DNA from: an uncultured Spirochaetaceae bacterium
GTDB taxonomy: Bacteria > Spirochaetota > Spirochaetia > Treponematales > Treponemataceae
Length of the DNA stretch: 6,447 nucleotides
Direction of reading: 5' to 3'
Assembly: GCA_902796985.1 (NCBI GenBank)
Contig: CADBRC010000337.1
Span: 1-6,447 of the forward strand
Part shown: positions 1-6,143 of the stretch, piece after piece
How the letters are laid out: each line of letters starts with the position of its first letter
Position numbering within the stretch: position 1 is the first letter of the stretch
Position numbers and translations under genes: made by a program
The notes under the pieces: generated by a model
Database searches by the model: none
What the model was told of the DNA's origin: nothing
Seen by the model: the letters and a program-made list of their open reading frames with translations, nothing else

Positions 1-595
1 CCCTGACAGAGAGCGCACCGTGAATCGGCATACTCTGCATAAAGTGCAGGGAACAGCGACGACTAGTAGGAGACGGGTTGCATGTCGTGAGGGAAGCCAC
101 CTCATCGGACTCCATGCGGGACAAAAAAGCAGCGTTGGAAGCAGGGACAGGCTTGCTTGCATCCATGTGGAACATGAAGGAGAACTTGCGGTGGTCTTTA
201 TCCCAACTTATCCTGGAATAGCGGCGGCGGGAACTGTTCATCACACAGCCAGAGCGGAGAGAATGAGGAATGAATCGCCTTCGCGGCCCCATAACTGCCC
301 TGTAAACGAAGCGCCGTCTGCTGGACTTTTCCCAGAAAGTCAGCTCTTCAAAGCCGAATACCTTTGCATCAAAGAATTCAACGCAGCCCACGTAGCTGCC
401 AATATTGAAGAAATACGAAAGCCGGCTTTTTATCCTGGTATTCGTGACAAGTGGAGGCAGAAAATGAAACGATGAGTATGGGTTTCTGACCCCACGTATG
501 TCAACCCGCTCGGGAACCCCCGCAAAGGTTCCGAAGACGGGCTTGCCCGCCTTAATAAAAGAATCAGGGCAAGGCTCTATCTTCCGTTCGTACAC
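1..595 (-). CDS. DUF2804 family protein, N-terminal part (3' end off window)
   Basis: The minus-strand frame is open from a GTG at 595-593 to the window edge without a stop, giving 198 visible residues. The protein begins (V/M)YERKIEPCP and carries GKPVFGTFAGVPE, VDIRGVRNPY, RIKSRLSYFFNIG (about residues 54-66), a run of basic residues near 103-108, and NPSPTSRRCS near 173-182. I recognise this as the N-terminal half of the DUF2804 family, which is common in treponemes. Family members are, from memory, about 330-400 residues, so roughly half is missing. The GTG start is supported by a GGGG ribosome-binding stretch at 601-604, by agreement with the family N-terminus (MY-x-R-x-I), and by the lack of any ATG nearby. 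It lies 14 bases after the CAP lipoprotein stop, so it is probably co-transcribed. No signal peptide is visible, which suggests a cytoplasmic protein. The biochemical function of DUF2804 is not known to me. Confidence 0.82.
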   Translation of the reverse strand, partial: MYERKIEPCPDSFIKAGKPVFGTFAGVPERVDIRGVRNPYSSFHFLPPLVTNTRIKSRLSYFFNIGSYVGCVEFFDAKVFGFEELTFWEKSSRRRFVYRAVMGPRRRFIPHSLRSGCVMNSSRRRYSRISWDKDHRKFSFMFHMDASKPVPASNAAFLSRMESDEVASLTTCNPSPTSRRCSLHFMQSMPIHGALSVR

Positions 596-609
596 GATTA
601 CCCCAGCAG

Positions 610-1248
610 TTACTTGTCGGCATAGCCACCGGCGTAATCGATGCAGCACATCGTGCCGTATTCCCCATGACTGCCTATTGCGGCCCCGGCATGGGTATAG
701 GGGCCATGTCCGTCCATCTCCAGGATATTCTTGCGGTGCCCCCTGTCTGACACACCGTCATCAACCAGGAGGGCAATAACAATTGCTTCCGCACTGTCAT
801 AACCGTAGGCGATGTTCTCGCCTGCCGTCGTATAGCTGCAGTATTTGCCAATCCTAGAGTCCCAGCCGGACTGATGCCCTGTGGAACTGCCTTTCCCCTG
901 CTCTTCGACCCACTCTTTGGCAGCCACGTACAGGCCCTGCCCGTAGCTCAGCTCCTCAATTGCGGTCATTGCGTTCATCTGGCTGATGCACTCGTTCAAG
1001 GCAGTCAGATATGACCCGCTGCTTTTGGAAACCAAAGGCTGGAGCTTCTTTGTAACGTACTCCCCCGGTTTGGTCCGTGCATAATTCATTTCCGTGATGA
1101 CAGCCTTCTCCGAATCCGAAGCGACCGCATCGACATCAACCGAGGAGCCAGACCCGCTGTCGCTGCTTGTCGAGTCCGAGCAGGAAATCAGACCCGCTGA
1201 AAAAAGCAGGGCCAATACCGCCAAAAAAGCAATTGCCGTCTTTCTCAT
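610..1248 (-). CDS. CAP (SCP/PR-1-like) domain lipoprotein
   Basis: A 212-residue exported lipoprotein. The N-terminus is a lipoprotein signal: MRK, a hydrophobic stretch to residue 19, then L-I-S-C with the lipidated Cys at 23. A Ser/Asp/Gly-rich flexible linker (about 24-47) follows, and then one CAP domain to the C-terminus. CAP hallmarks are the opening helix with MNYARTKPGEY (54-64), GHQSGWDSRIG (124-134), AGENIAYG (142-149) and GHRKNIL (170-176). H125, E144 and H171 are the likely pocket residues of the CAP metal-binding cavity. Four cysteines besides the lipidated one (87, 137, 201, 202) could form disulfides. CAP domains occur in many secreted and surface proteins with varied roles, so no specific activity can be assigned. 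The ATG start is decided by a strong GGGAGGGG ribosome site four bases upstream. It follows the immunophilin gene by 35 bases and may also have its own promoter. Confidence 0.9.
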   Translation of the reverse strand: MRKTAIAFLAVLALLFSAGLISCSDSTSSDSGSGSSVDVDAVASDSEKAVITEMNYARTKPGEYVTKKLQPLVSKSSGSYLTALNECISQMNAMTAIEELSYGQGLYVAAKEWVEEQGKGSSTGHQSGWDSRIGKYCSYTTAGENIAYGYDSAEAIVIALLVDDGVSDRGHRKNILEMDGHGPYTHAGAAIGSHGEYGTMCCIDYAGGYADK

Positions 1249-1252
1249 TGTT

Positions 1253-1260
1253 CCCCTCCC
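1253..1260 (-). promoter_or_regulatory. Strong ribosome-binding site of the CAP lipoprotein gene
   Basis: The minus strand reads GGGAGGGG four bases before the ATG at 1248. It is the most purine-rich ribosome site in the window and fixes this start. Confidence 0.7.
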
Positions 1261-1269
1261 AAGGCAATG

Positions 1270-1300
1270 ATAATATGCCCGTCTTAGTTCGCGCTGACAA
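1270..1300 (-). promoter_or_regulatory. Possible internal promoter before the CAP lipoprotein gene
   Basis: On the minus strand TTGTCA (1300-1295, one mismatch to TTGACA) and TATTAT (1275-1270, one mismatch to TATAAT) are separated by 19 bases. The -35 element lies in the last codons of the immunophilin gene. The expected start near 1263 would leave the ribosome site inside a leader of about 15 bases. A short GGCA-N9-TGCC dyad (1263-1279) surrounds the -10 element. The spacing is on the long side, so this is a weak call. Confidence 0.3.
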
Positions 1301-2324
1301 GCTCCACGTCAAAAGCGATATAGGTGTTGCCGGGTATGGCATCGCCAGCCCCACGCTCTCCATAAGCCTGATCAGGGGGAAGGACAAAGCTTCGCTTCTC
1401 GCCCACTTTCATATCCTGAACCATCAGGTCGAAGCCGGGAATCATCTGTCCTGCACCGGTCGTGAAGTCGAGCGGACCACGACCTTCGGACTTATCAAAG
1501 ACCTTGCCATCAATGAAGTATCCCTTGTACTCAGTAGACACGTCCTTTCCCTTACCGCACTTACTGCCGCTCCCTTCTTTGGTCGTCTTGAAGTAGATGC
1601 CGTTGGAATCCTTCTTGAATCCGGGGAAGTTCTTCTCTATCGCCGCAATCTGAGCCGCAAAAGCCTTCTCCTTTTCTGCCTGATTTTTGGAAACACAGGC
1701 CTTGAGCCGGGCATCCCAGTCTTTTTGGGTCGCTGTGAAAGCCTCGGCTTCAGCCCCCTTCCGATAAATTGTCACGTCTTTTATCACGTCGCCCTGCTTG
1801 ATGCTGTCAACAACCTTCTGACTCTCCTTGTCCACGACATGGCCAAAAATCGTATGGTTGCCGTTGAGCCATGCCGTCGGCACATGAGTAATGAAGAACT
1901 GACTGCCGTTGGAATTGGTACCCTTGCCCCGGTTTGCCATTGCGAGGACTCCCGGTCCATTAAACGCGTACTTACTGGAAATCTCATCGGGGAAGCTGTA
2001 CCCAGGACCTCCCGTCCCGTTGCCCCTGGGATCTCCACCCTGAATCATAAAGTCAGCGATGACCCTGTGAAACTTGAGCCCCTTGTAGAAATGCTTGCCC
2101 TTGCTTGCATCCAGCGTGCCTTCCGCCAGACCGACGAAGTTCGTCACCGTCAGCGGTGCGTCCTTATAATACAGCTCAACGAGGATATCCCCCCTATAAG
2201 TAGAGATGTTCGCGAAAAGCCCTTCTTTGCCCTTCAAAATCTTTTCCGGATCCATAGCCTTATAGCTCCCTGTCATTAGAATCGTTGCCGCGAGCAACAG
2301 TGTCAAAAGCAATCTTCTTTTCAT
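1284..2324 (-). CDS. Exported dual-domain peptidyl-prolyl isomerase (cyclophilin + FKBP)
   Basis: A 346-residue protein joining two unrelated prolyl cis-trans isomerase folds, which catalyse proline isomerisation during protein folding. Residues 1-23 form a signal peptide (KRR, then a leucine-rich core) with no lipobox Cys, so a periplasmic location is expected. The cyclophilin domain (about 35-188) has FHRV with catalytic R87, FMIQGGDP (92-99; F92, M93, Q95), GSQFFIT (140-146) and W152 and H157 in the AWLNGNH segment. W152 matches the cyclosporin-contacting Trp of human CypA. A charged, Ala/Lys-rich probable helical linker (about 190-238) leads to the FKBP domain (about 241-346), with Y266, F276, D277, F287, I295, F298 (Trp in FKBP12), Y321 and F338 at the FKBP12 pocket positions. 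Both active sites look intact. The ATG has GGAG seven bases upstream. It lies 37 bases after the exported-protein gene, and that gap carries a consensus promoter. Cyclophilin-FKBP fusions are known from Treponema denticola. Confidence 0.95.
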   Translation of the reverse strand: MKRRLLLTLLLAATILMTGSYKAMDPEKILKGKEGLFANISTYRGDILVELYYKDAPLTVTNFVGLAEGTLDASKGKHFYKGLKFHRVIADFMIQGGDPRGNGTGGPGYSFPDEISSKYAFNGPGVLAMANRGKGTNSNGSQFFITHVPTAWLNGNHTIFGHVVDKESQKVVDSIKQGDVIKDVTIYRKGAEAEAFTATQKDWDARLKACVSKNQAEKEKAFAAQIAAIEKNFPGFKKDSNGIYFKTTKEGSGSKCGKGKDVSTEYKGYFIDGKVFDKSEGRGPLDFTTGAGQMIPGFDLMVQDMKVGEKRSFVLPPDQAYGERGAGDAIPGNTYIAFDVELVSAN

Positions 2325-2331
2325 TTTTTCA

Positions 2332-2335
2332 CTCC
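2332..2335 (-). promoter_or_regulatory. Ribosome-binding site of the immunophilin gene, abutting the -10 box
   Basis: GGAG lies seven bases before the ATG at 2324 and directly follows the TATAAT at 2341-2336. It would be present on a read-through operon transcript. It would be missing, or nearly so, from a transcript started at the adjacent promoter. Confidence 0.6.
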
Positions 2336-2365
2336 ATTATACAAACCTATAAGCCAATATGTCAA
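2336..2365 (-). promoter_or_regulatory. Perfect sigma-70-type promoter before the immunophilin gene
   Basis: The minus strand reads TTGACA (2365-2360), 18 bases, then TATAAT (2341-2336). All 12 core positions match the housekeeping consensus. The TGA stop codon of the upstream exported-protein gene (2364-2362) lies inside the -35 hexamer. Only 11 bases separate the -10 box from the ATG at 2324, so a start about seven bases downstream (near 2329) gives a leader of about five bases. This points to extra, nearly leaderless transcription of the immunophilin gene on top of operon read-through. Promoter strength is inferred from consensus match only. Confidence 0.65.
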
Positions 2366-3183
2366 AACCTTCCCGTAAACCAGCCGTATACTGCGGCCAG
2401 CCTCGTGGAGAATGACTCCTTTATCTTCTTCTCCAGTATACCGAGCGGCGGAACAGCAGCCTCTGTTGTCAGATAGGCGACAACGTAATCACCGCAGTCT
2501 GCGACAACAAAGTTCATTCTGAGCTTGCCGGGCGCGAATGCCTTTATGGGGCCAAGCTTGAGCGCGCTCTCATTGACAAAGTTCGCCCAGATCTCATCCG
2601 TCCGCTCCTCGTAGGACACCTTATAGACCGTCCGCCCGAGAGAATTGTCGTCCATCAGGGCGTACTGGGTTTTGCCGTCCGCACTCCCCGCCGTGTTGTC
2701 GGGGCCACGGGTCTCGCCGACCTTGCTCACCCGCCCGGTCAGCGGATCAATTTCGGGGATAACCGTGTAGGCCTCCTCGTATAATGTCGCCATCTTGCCC
2801 CGCCTGTGACTGTAGTACTGGATGCCCTGGAGCGTGGAGAATGACCGCAGAATCTTTCCCGCATAGTCAATCGTCGCAAGATCCGGACGGGGAAAGTCCG
2901 CCTTCTTTGCGAGGTATATCTCCTCAGCGAAGAAGTTAGGTCTTTCCATATCCTTAGGCCAGAAGCCCAAGGCTTTCTTGGACAAAGGCGTATCAGGGGC
3001 CAAGATCAGACTTCCGCCCTCCTCCAGAAAGGACATCCTCTCGATTTTGCCGTCCTTGAGCAGCGTCGCGTATTCGTCAGCAGAGAGAATATCCCTCACG
3101 TTGAAAGCATGAGCCTGCGACAAGGCCACAACGGCAAGCATCGCAAGCCCGGCCAGATGCCGGCAAGCTTTGTTTCTTTTCAT
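2362..3183 (-). CDS. Conserved exported protein of unknown function (DUF6675-like)
   Basis: A 273-residue protein with a clear Sec signal peptide: MKRNK, a hydrophobic core at 11-22, and a signal peptidase I site at A24-H-A26 before F27. There is no lipobox, so it should be periplasmic or released. The mature part has no other membrane segment. A distinctive block is LQGIQYYSHRRGKMATLY (118-135), followed by an acidic stretch and IPEIDP. From memory this block recurs in treponemal secreted proteins that I believe are catalogued as DUF6675, but that name needs a profile search. The C-terminus ends in a basic, amphipathic segment (251-273). I take ATG 3183 as the start because the signal peptide begins there; an in-frame TTG at 3198 would add five residues. 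The ribosome site is weak. It sits 27 bases after jag, and its stop codon lies in the next gene's -35 box. The function is unknown. Confidence 0.85.
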   Translation of the reverse strand: MKRNKACRHLAGLAMLAVVALSQAHAFNVRDILSADEYATLLKDGKIERMSFLEEGGSLILAPDTPLSKKALGFWPKDMERPNFFAEEIYLAKKADFPRPDLATIDYAGKILRSFSTLQGIQYYSHRRGKMATLYEEAYTVIPEIDPLTGRVSKVGETRGPDNTAGSADGKTQYALMDDNSLGRTVYKVSYEERTDEIWANFVNESALKLGPIKAFAPGKLRMNFVVADCGDYVVAYLTTEAAVPPLGILEKKIKESFSTRLAAVYGWFTGRF

Positions 3184-3197
3184 TTCGTTAACCCGCA

Positions 3198-3203
3198 ATT
3201 ATA
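3198..3203 (-). promoter_or_regulatory. Perfect -10 hexamer before the exported-protein gene
   Basis: TATAAT lies on the minus strand 14 bases before the ATG at 3183, inside the 27-base gap after jag. No hexamer resembling TTGACA is seen 16-19 bases upstream (the sequence there is near CACGGG). Activity would therefore depend on an activator or other contacts. It may be chance. Confidence 0.25.
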
Positions 3204-3210
3204 TTCAGGC

Positions 3211-3927
3211 TCAGCGTACACCCGTGTAGAGGACACGAACCTGCTTATACAAACCATCTCCTTCGCTTTTGGTATCAACATCAGGGATGTCATTCAGCGT
3301 TGTGTGTATAAGCCTCCTCTCGTAGGGGTTCATCGGCTCCAACAGGACGGAGCTGTGCCTCTGCCGCACCTTGTCGGCGGTCGTATATGCCAGACGGACC
3401 AGACTCTCCTCCCTGCGGATGCGGTAGTTCTCTGTATCAAGGATAATTCTCATGTCCTCGCGGCCCAGATGACCGGCGTAGACATTGGCAAGCAGCTGCA
3501 TTGCATCAAGGTTCTTTCCCTTGCGCCCAATCAGAATGGAAGAAGACTCGCTCGTCAGCTTTATGCCGATTTTCTTGTCTTCGCGGAACATCACCTCGAC
3601 GGAGACAGTGTAGCCCATCTTTTCTATCATTGTCTTAACGAACTCCAAGAGCTTCTCCTCGAATTCGTTCTGGGGCATAGGGTTGGCGACCAAACTGGGG
3701 TTTCTCGCCCGCTCGGTCGTATTGGGAACCTTGCCTTCAAACTCCCCCGCAACGTGATCTTCGCTGTCAACCGGCTGGACACGGATGCGGACATAGCCCT
3801 TCTTGAACAGGGTTCCCTTCTGTGACTCCAGTATCTCGACATCAAACTGGTCCCTCTCCAGTCCCAGCTCCTCGGCGGCCTTCTCTATGGCCTCCTTCTC
3901 ATTCTTTCCTTCGTACTCGTAAATCAT
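3211..3927 (-). CDS. khpB: Jag / KhpB RNA-binding protein (Jag-N, KH, R3H)
   Basis: A 238-residue cytoplasmic protein with the full Jag architecture. The Jag-N domain spans about 1-50 (MIYEYEGKNEKEAIEKA, then KGTLFKKGYVRIRV). An acidic, probably disordered linker runs from about 51 to 85. The KH-like domain covers about 88-165 with the GRKG loop at 134-137. The R3H domain lies around 175-238 with R204-x3-H208 and the NPYERRLIH block. KH and R3H domains bind single-stranded nucleic acid. Jag/KhpB proteins are RNA-binding regulators studied mainly in Firmicutes, where they influence cell division and envelope growth, and the gene very often follows yidC as it does here. The start is ATG 3927, not an upstream in-frame codon, because GAGGAG lies eight bases before it and the Jag-N domain begins at that Met. 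The gap after yidC is 43 bases. Confidence 0.95.
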   Translation of the reverse strand: MIYEYEGKNEKEAIEKAAEELGLERDQFDVEILESQKGTLFKKGYVRIRVQPVDSEDHVAGEFEGKVPNTTERARNPSLVANPMPQNEFEEKLLEFVKTMIEKMGYTVSVEVMFREDKKIGIKLTSESSSILIGRKGKNLDAMQLLANVYAGHLGREDMRIILDTENYRIRREESLVRLAYTTADKVRQRHSSVLLEPMNPYERRLIHTTLNDIPDVDTKSEGDGLYKQVRVLYTGVR

Positions 3928-3935
3928 ATGTATAA

Positions 3936-3941
3936 CTCCTC
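3936..3941 (-). promoter_or_regulatory. Ribosome-binding site fixing the jag/khpB start
   Basis: GAGGAG lies eight bases before ATG 3927. The same frame is open for 37 further codons upstream into the end of yidC, so this site and the domain boundary decide the start. Confidence 0.65.
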
Positions 3942-3970
3942 GAAAAGATTTCTTGTTTACCGGGGCAAGC

Positions 3971-5812
3971 CTAACGGCGGCCCTTCTTTTTCTTGCCGCC
4001 CATCGCCTTATCAACGGTACGGGGCTTTGCGGCCTCAAGCTCCAGCCTCTTCTTGGCCATAATCTTGTTGATTATCACCTGCTGACCGATCTGCAGTATG
4101 TTGCTGACCGTCCAGTAGAGCAGAAGTCCCGACGGAACATTATAGAAAAGGAAGAAGAACATCAGCGGCATGCCGTACATCATGAACTTCATCGAGCTCT
4201 GGTTAGCTCCGGCAGCATTGCCATACTGAGTGATTACGCCGTTGAGCAGCTGACTTCCTGTGTAGATAAAGGGAAGCAAGCGGAAGGTGTTCATCGTGAA
4301 TGACGAGATAAAGGGAATCTGCGCATCCCAGGCAAAGAGCTGGTCGCCAACGGACAAGTCGTCAATCCAGCCGTGAATAAAGCTCGCGCCCCGGAACTCA
4401 AAGTGGTTGTTGAACACGTTGTAGAGGGCAAAGAGCACCATCATCTGCAAAACCATCGGGAGACAGCCGGAAGCAGGGTTATAACCTGCCTCCTTGTAGA
4501 GCTTTCCCATTGCCGCCTGCTGCTGCTGGGGGTCATCCTTGTACCTCTCCTGAATTTCCTTCATCTTGGGCTGCAGCCCCGCCATCTTGATGGAGCCGAG
4601 TGCAGTAGACTTGTTGAGGGGAAAGAGGATTATTTTAAGGAATATCGTCAGAATGATGATGGCGACACCCCAGTTACGGACGAGTTTGTAGATAGTTTCC
4701 AGACACCATTTGAGCGCAACCTCTATGACAGAAAGGAAACCTGAAGTCTGCAGTGCCTGATTGAAGCGGGCATTGACAAGCTTCCAGCCATTGGAATCCG
4801 CGTTGTTGTATTTGATAAGCTCCTTTTCGCTGCGGGGCCCTACGTAGATGTAATAGTCATCGGTCACGTTTCCGCCGCTTATCGCACTGCGGGTCACGAA
4901 GACCTGCGAGTTCTCATAGCCCGAAAGCTGCTGGGCAGAACAACGGATAGCCGCTAACATCTTGCTGTTGTCGGCGGGCTTCACCAGGACGGTGAAGTAT
5001 TTGCCGGCGGCACCCGCCCATTCCCACGCCTTGTCATAGCTGCGGTCGGAGAAAGCCTTTTTCGCCTTCTTGCGCCCGTCCCATGAGACGAACTGCCTGA
5101 CCTCGTAACGGTTGCTCTTCTTGTCGTAGTGGGGGCCAATCTGGGGAGAAGTCCTGAGCGTATAGGCAGCCCCGCCCAAATTCAATGATGCCGGACTGCC
5201 GTCCAGACCGTTCACCGTGACAGACAGGCGGAAAGCATAGTCATCAGGCGTAAAAGTGTAAAGCTTACCCAAGCGGAACTTGTGGCTCACGCCAGAATCG
5301 TCCTTCATTGTAAAGTCGCGATAGAAACCTATCGTGTAGTCATCAACCTTCTTGACATTGAAAATCCCGTCTATCGCAGACATATCGGAATCGCCGAACG
5401 CAAGGGAGAAAGCACGGTTGGAGCTGGTCACGTTGTCCGCCATCTCCACGCCCTCACCGGTGTCCTTGTCCAGATGCTCTGTCAGCTTGTAACTTACAAT
5501 GTCGCCGCCCCGGTTGGTCAGGACAACCTTCGCTCTGTTCGTCGTCACCGTAAATTCCTGCACGGCAACCGTCCCCTGCCCGGATGCATCTTCGCCATCG
5601 GCAAAGGAAGCCACAGGGGAAGACTCGGAGACCCGGGCAGACAGTTTCTCGGCCTCAGCGGCCTTAGCTGCCTGCTCCTCCAGTTCCGCCGCCTGCTGCG
5701 CTTCGTAGGCAGCCTGCCTCTTCGGCGCCATGTAGAATGCGTCAAAGAAAAAGTAACCGAACAGCACTATCGCACTCAGGACGATAGCCAGTATCGTGTT
5801 TTTATCCATCAT
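3971..5812 (-). CDS. yidC: Membrane protein insertase YidC (60 kDa type)
   Basis: A 613-residue inner-membrane insertase that inserts and folds membrane proteins, alone or with the Sec translocon. It has the Gram-negative layout. TM1 spans about 6-26, followed by an Ala/Glu/Gln-rich coiled-coil-like stretch (32-60) and a large periplasmic beta domain (about 85-345). The conserved insertase core (about 355-585) contains TM2 in NWGVAIIILTIFLKIILFPL (380-399), a charged cytoplasmic hairpin (about 401-445) with DDPQQQQ, TM3 near 448-466 (NPASGCLPMVLQM), a hydrophobic segment around 498-525, and the last two TM segments at 543-580 (VPSGLLLYWTVSN). The conserved positive residue of the hydrophilic groove, Arg in E. 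coli and Bacillus, is Lys (K393). The C-terminus is strongly basic (GGKKKKGRR). AAGGA lies six bases before ATG 5812; the second codon is also ATG. The gap after yidD is 40 bases. Confidence 0.97.
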   Translation of the reverse strand: MMDKNTILAIVLSAIVLFGYFFFDAFYMAPKRQAAYEAQQAAELEEQAAKAAEAEKLSARVSESSPVASFADGEDASGQGTVAVQEFTVTTNRAKVVLTNRGGDIVSYKLTEHLDKDTGEGVEMADNVTSSNRAFSLAFGDSDMSAIDGIFNVKKVDDYTIGFYRDFTMKDDSGVSHKFRLGKLYTFTPDDYAFRLSVTVNGLDGSPASLNLGGAAYTLRTSPQIGPHYDKKSNRYEVRQFVSWDGRKKAKKAFSDRSYDKAWEWAGAAGKYFTVLVKPADNSKMLAAIRCSAQQLSGYENSQVFVTRSAISGGNVTDDYYIYVGPRSEKELIKYNNADSNGWKLVNARFNQALQTSGFLSVIEVALKWCLETIYKLVRNWGVAIIILTIFLKIILFPLNKSTALGSIKMAGLQPKMKEIQERYKDDPQQQQAAMGKLYKEAGYNPASGCLPMVLQMMVLFALYNVFNNHFEFRGASFIHGWIDDLSVGDQLFAWDAQIPFISSFTMNTFRLLPFIYTGSQLLNGVITQYGNAAGANQSSMKFMMYGMPLMFFFLFYNVPSGLLLYWTVSNILQIGQQVIINKIMAKKRLELEAAKPRTVDKAMGGKKKKGRR

Positions 5813-5818
5813 AATGTA

Positions 5819-5823
5819 TCCTT
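5819..5823 (-). promoter_or_regulatory. Ribosome-binding site of yidC
   Basis: AAGGA lies six bases before the first of two consecutive ATG codons (5812 and 5809). Its distance favours the first, but either start would give practically the same protein. Confidence 0.55.
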
Positions 5824-5852
5824 ATACCCGGACGGTAGCCCCCGGGGTGTTT

Positions 5853-6143
5853 TCAATCTTGTTTGCCAGAATCCGGTACAGGATCCCAGCCTCCCTCGTG
5901 CCAGGGATTGCAACGCATGATGCGGGTTGCGGCAAGAATGAGACCTTTGACCGGCCCGTGCTTTTGCAGCGCCTCGACTGCATAACGCGAACAGGACGGC
6001 GTGTAGCGGCAGACATTCCCTATCATAGGGGAAAGTGTCATCTGATAAAGCCGTATAGGGGCAATCAGCATGGCCGTGGCAATACCGCGTCCATTCAACC
6101 GCCCCCCGATCTTCAGACCTTCATGAGTCCCGCTTTCCTGCAT
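5853..6143 (-). CDS. yidD: Membrane protein insertion efficiency factor YidD
   Basis: A small protein (96 residues from this start) of the YidD family, which sits at the inner face of the membrane and aids YidC-dependent insertion. The hallmarks are an amphipathic IAPIRLYQMTLSPMIG segment (27-42), the CRYTPSCSRYAVEAL block (45-59, with C45 and C51), KHGPVKG, then RCNPWHEGGWDPVP (77-90, with C78). The family is usually about 70-90 residues, so the true start is uncertain. Choices are GTG 6164, ATG 6143 (used here), TTG 6098 preceded by a GGGGGG run, and ATG 6071. None has a textbook ribosome site. The frame overlaps the end of rnpA by 31 bases from ATG 6143, and yidC follows after 40 bases. 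That rnpA-yidD-yidC order is typical and suggests translational coupling. Confidence 0.92.
   Translation of the reverse strand: MQESGTHEGLKIGGRLNGRGIATAMLIAPIRLYQMTLSPMIGNVCRYTPSCSRYAVEALQKHGPVKGLILAATRIMRCNPWHEGGWDPVPDSGKQD

Noticed and set aside
20..475. 151-codon open frame on the plus strand at the left end
   Set aside because: The minus strand here encodes recognisable DUF2804 sequence, so this frame is its shadow.
1167..2279. 370-codon open frame on the plus strand
   Set aside because: It lies antisense to the immunophilin gene and the N-terminal part of the CAP gene. It resembles no family I know, and it is explained by third-position bias of the real minus-strand genes.
3109..3825. 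238-codon open frame on the plus strand
   Set aside because: It is antisense to the unmistakable Jag/KhpB KH and R3H domains. No ribosome site or family resemblance was seen.
3928..4038. Upstream in-frame extension of jag by 37 residues
   Set aside because: The extension overlaps the end of yidC, is Arg-rich and not Jag-like, and a good ribosome site precedes the internal ATG at 3927.
4515..4532. CAG/CTG triplet run in yidC, considered as a contingency repeat
   Set aside because: It only encodes four glutamines in the cytoplasmic hairpin of the insertase. It is too short to be an unstable repeat, and triplet changes would keep the frame.
5826..5848. GC-rich dyad (CCCGG/CCGGG arms) between yidD and yidC, considered as a terminator or attenuator
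   Set aside because: The stem is only about five base pairs, no T-run follows, and it sits directly before the yidC ribosome site. Termination there is unlikely.
5282..5920. 212-codon open frame on the plus strand
   Set aside because: It is antisense to the periplasmic part of yidC and the end of yidD, and its composition and residues look like shadow coding.
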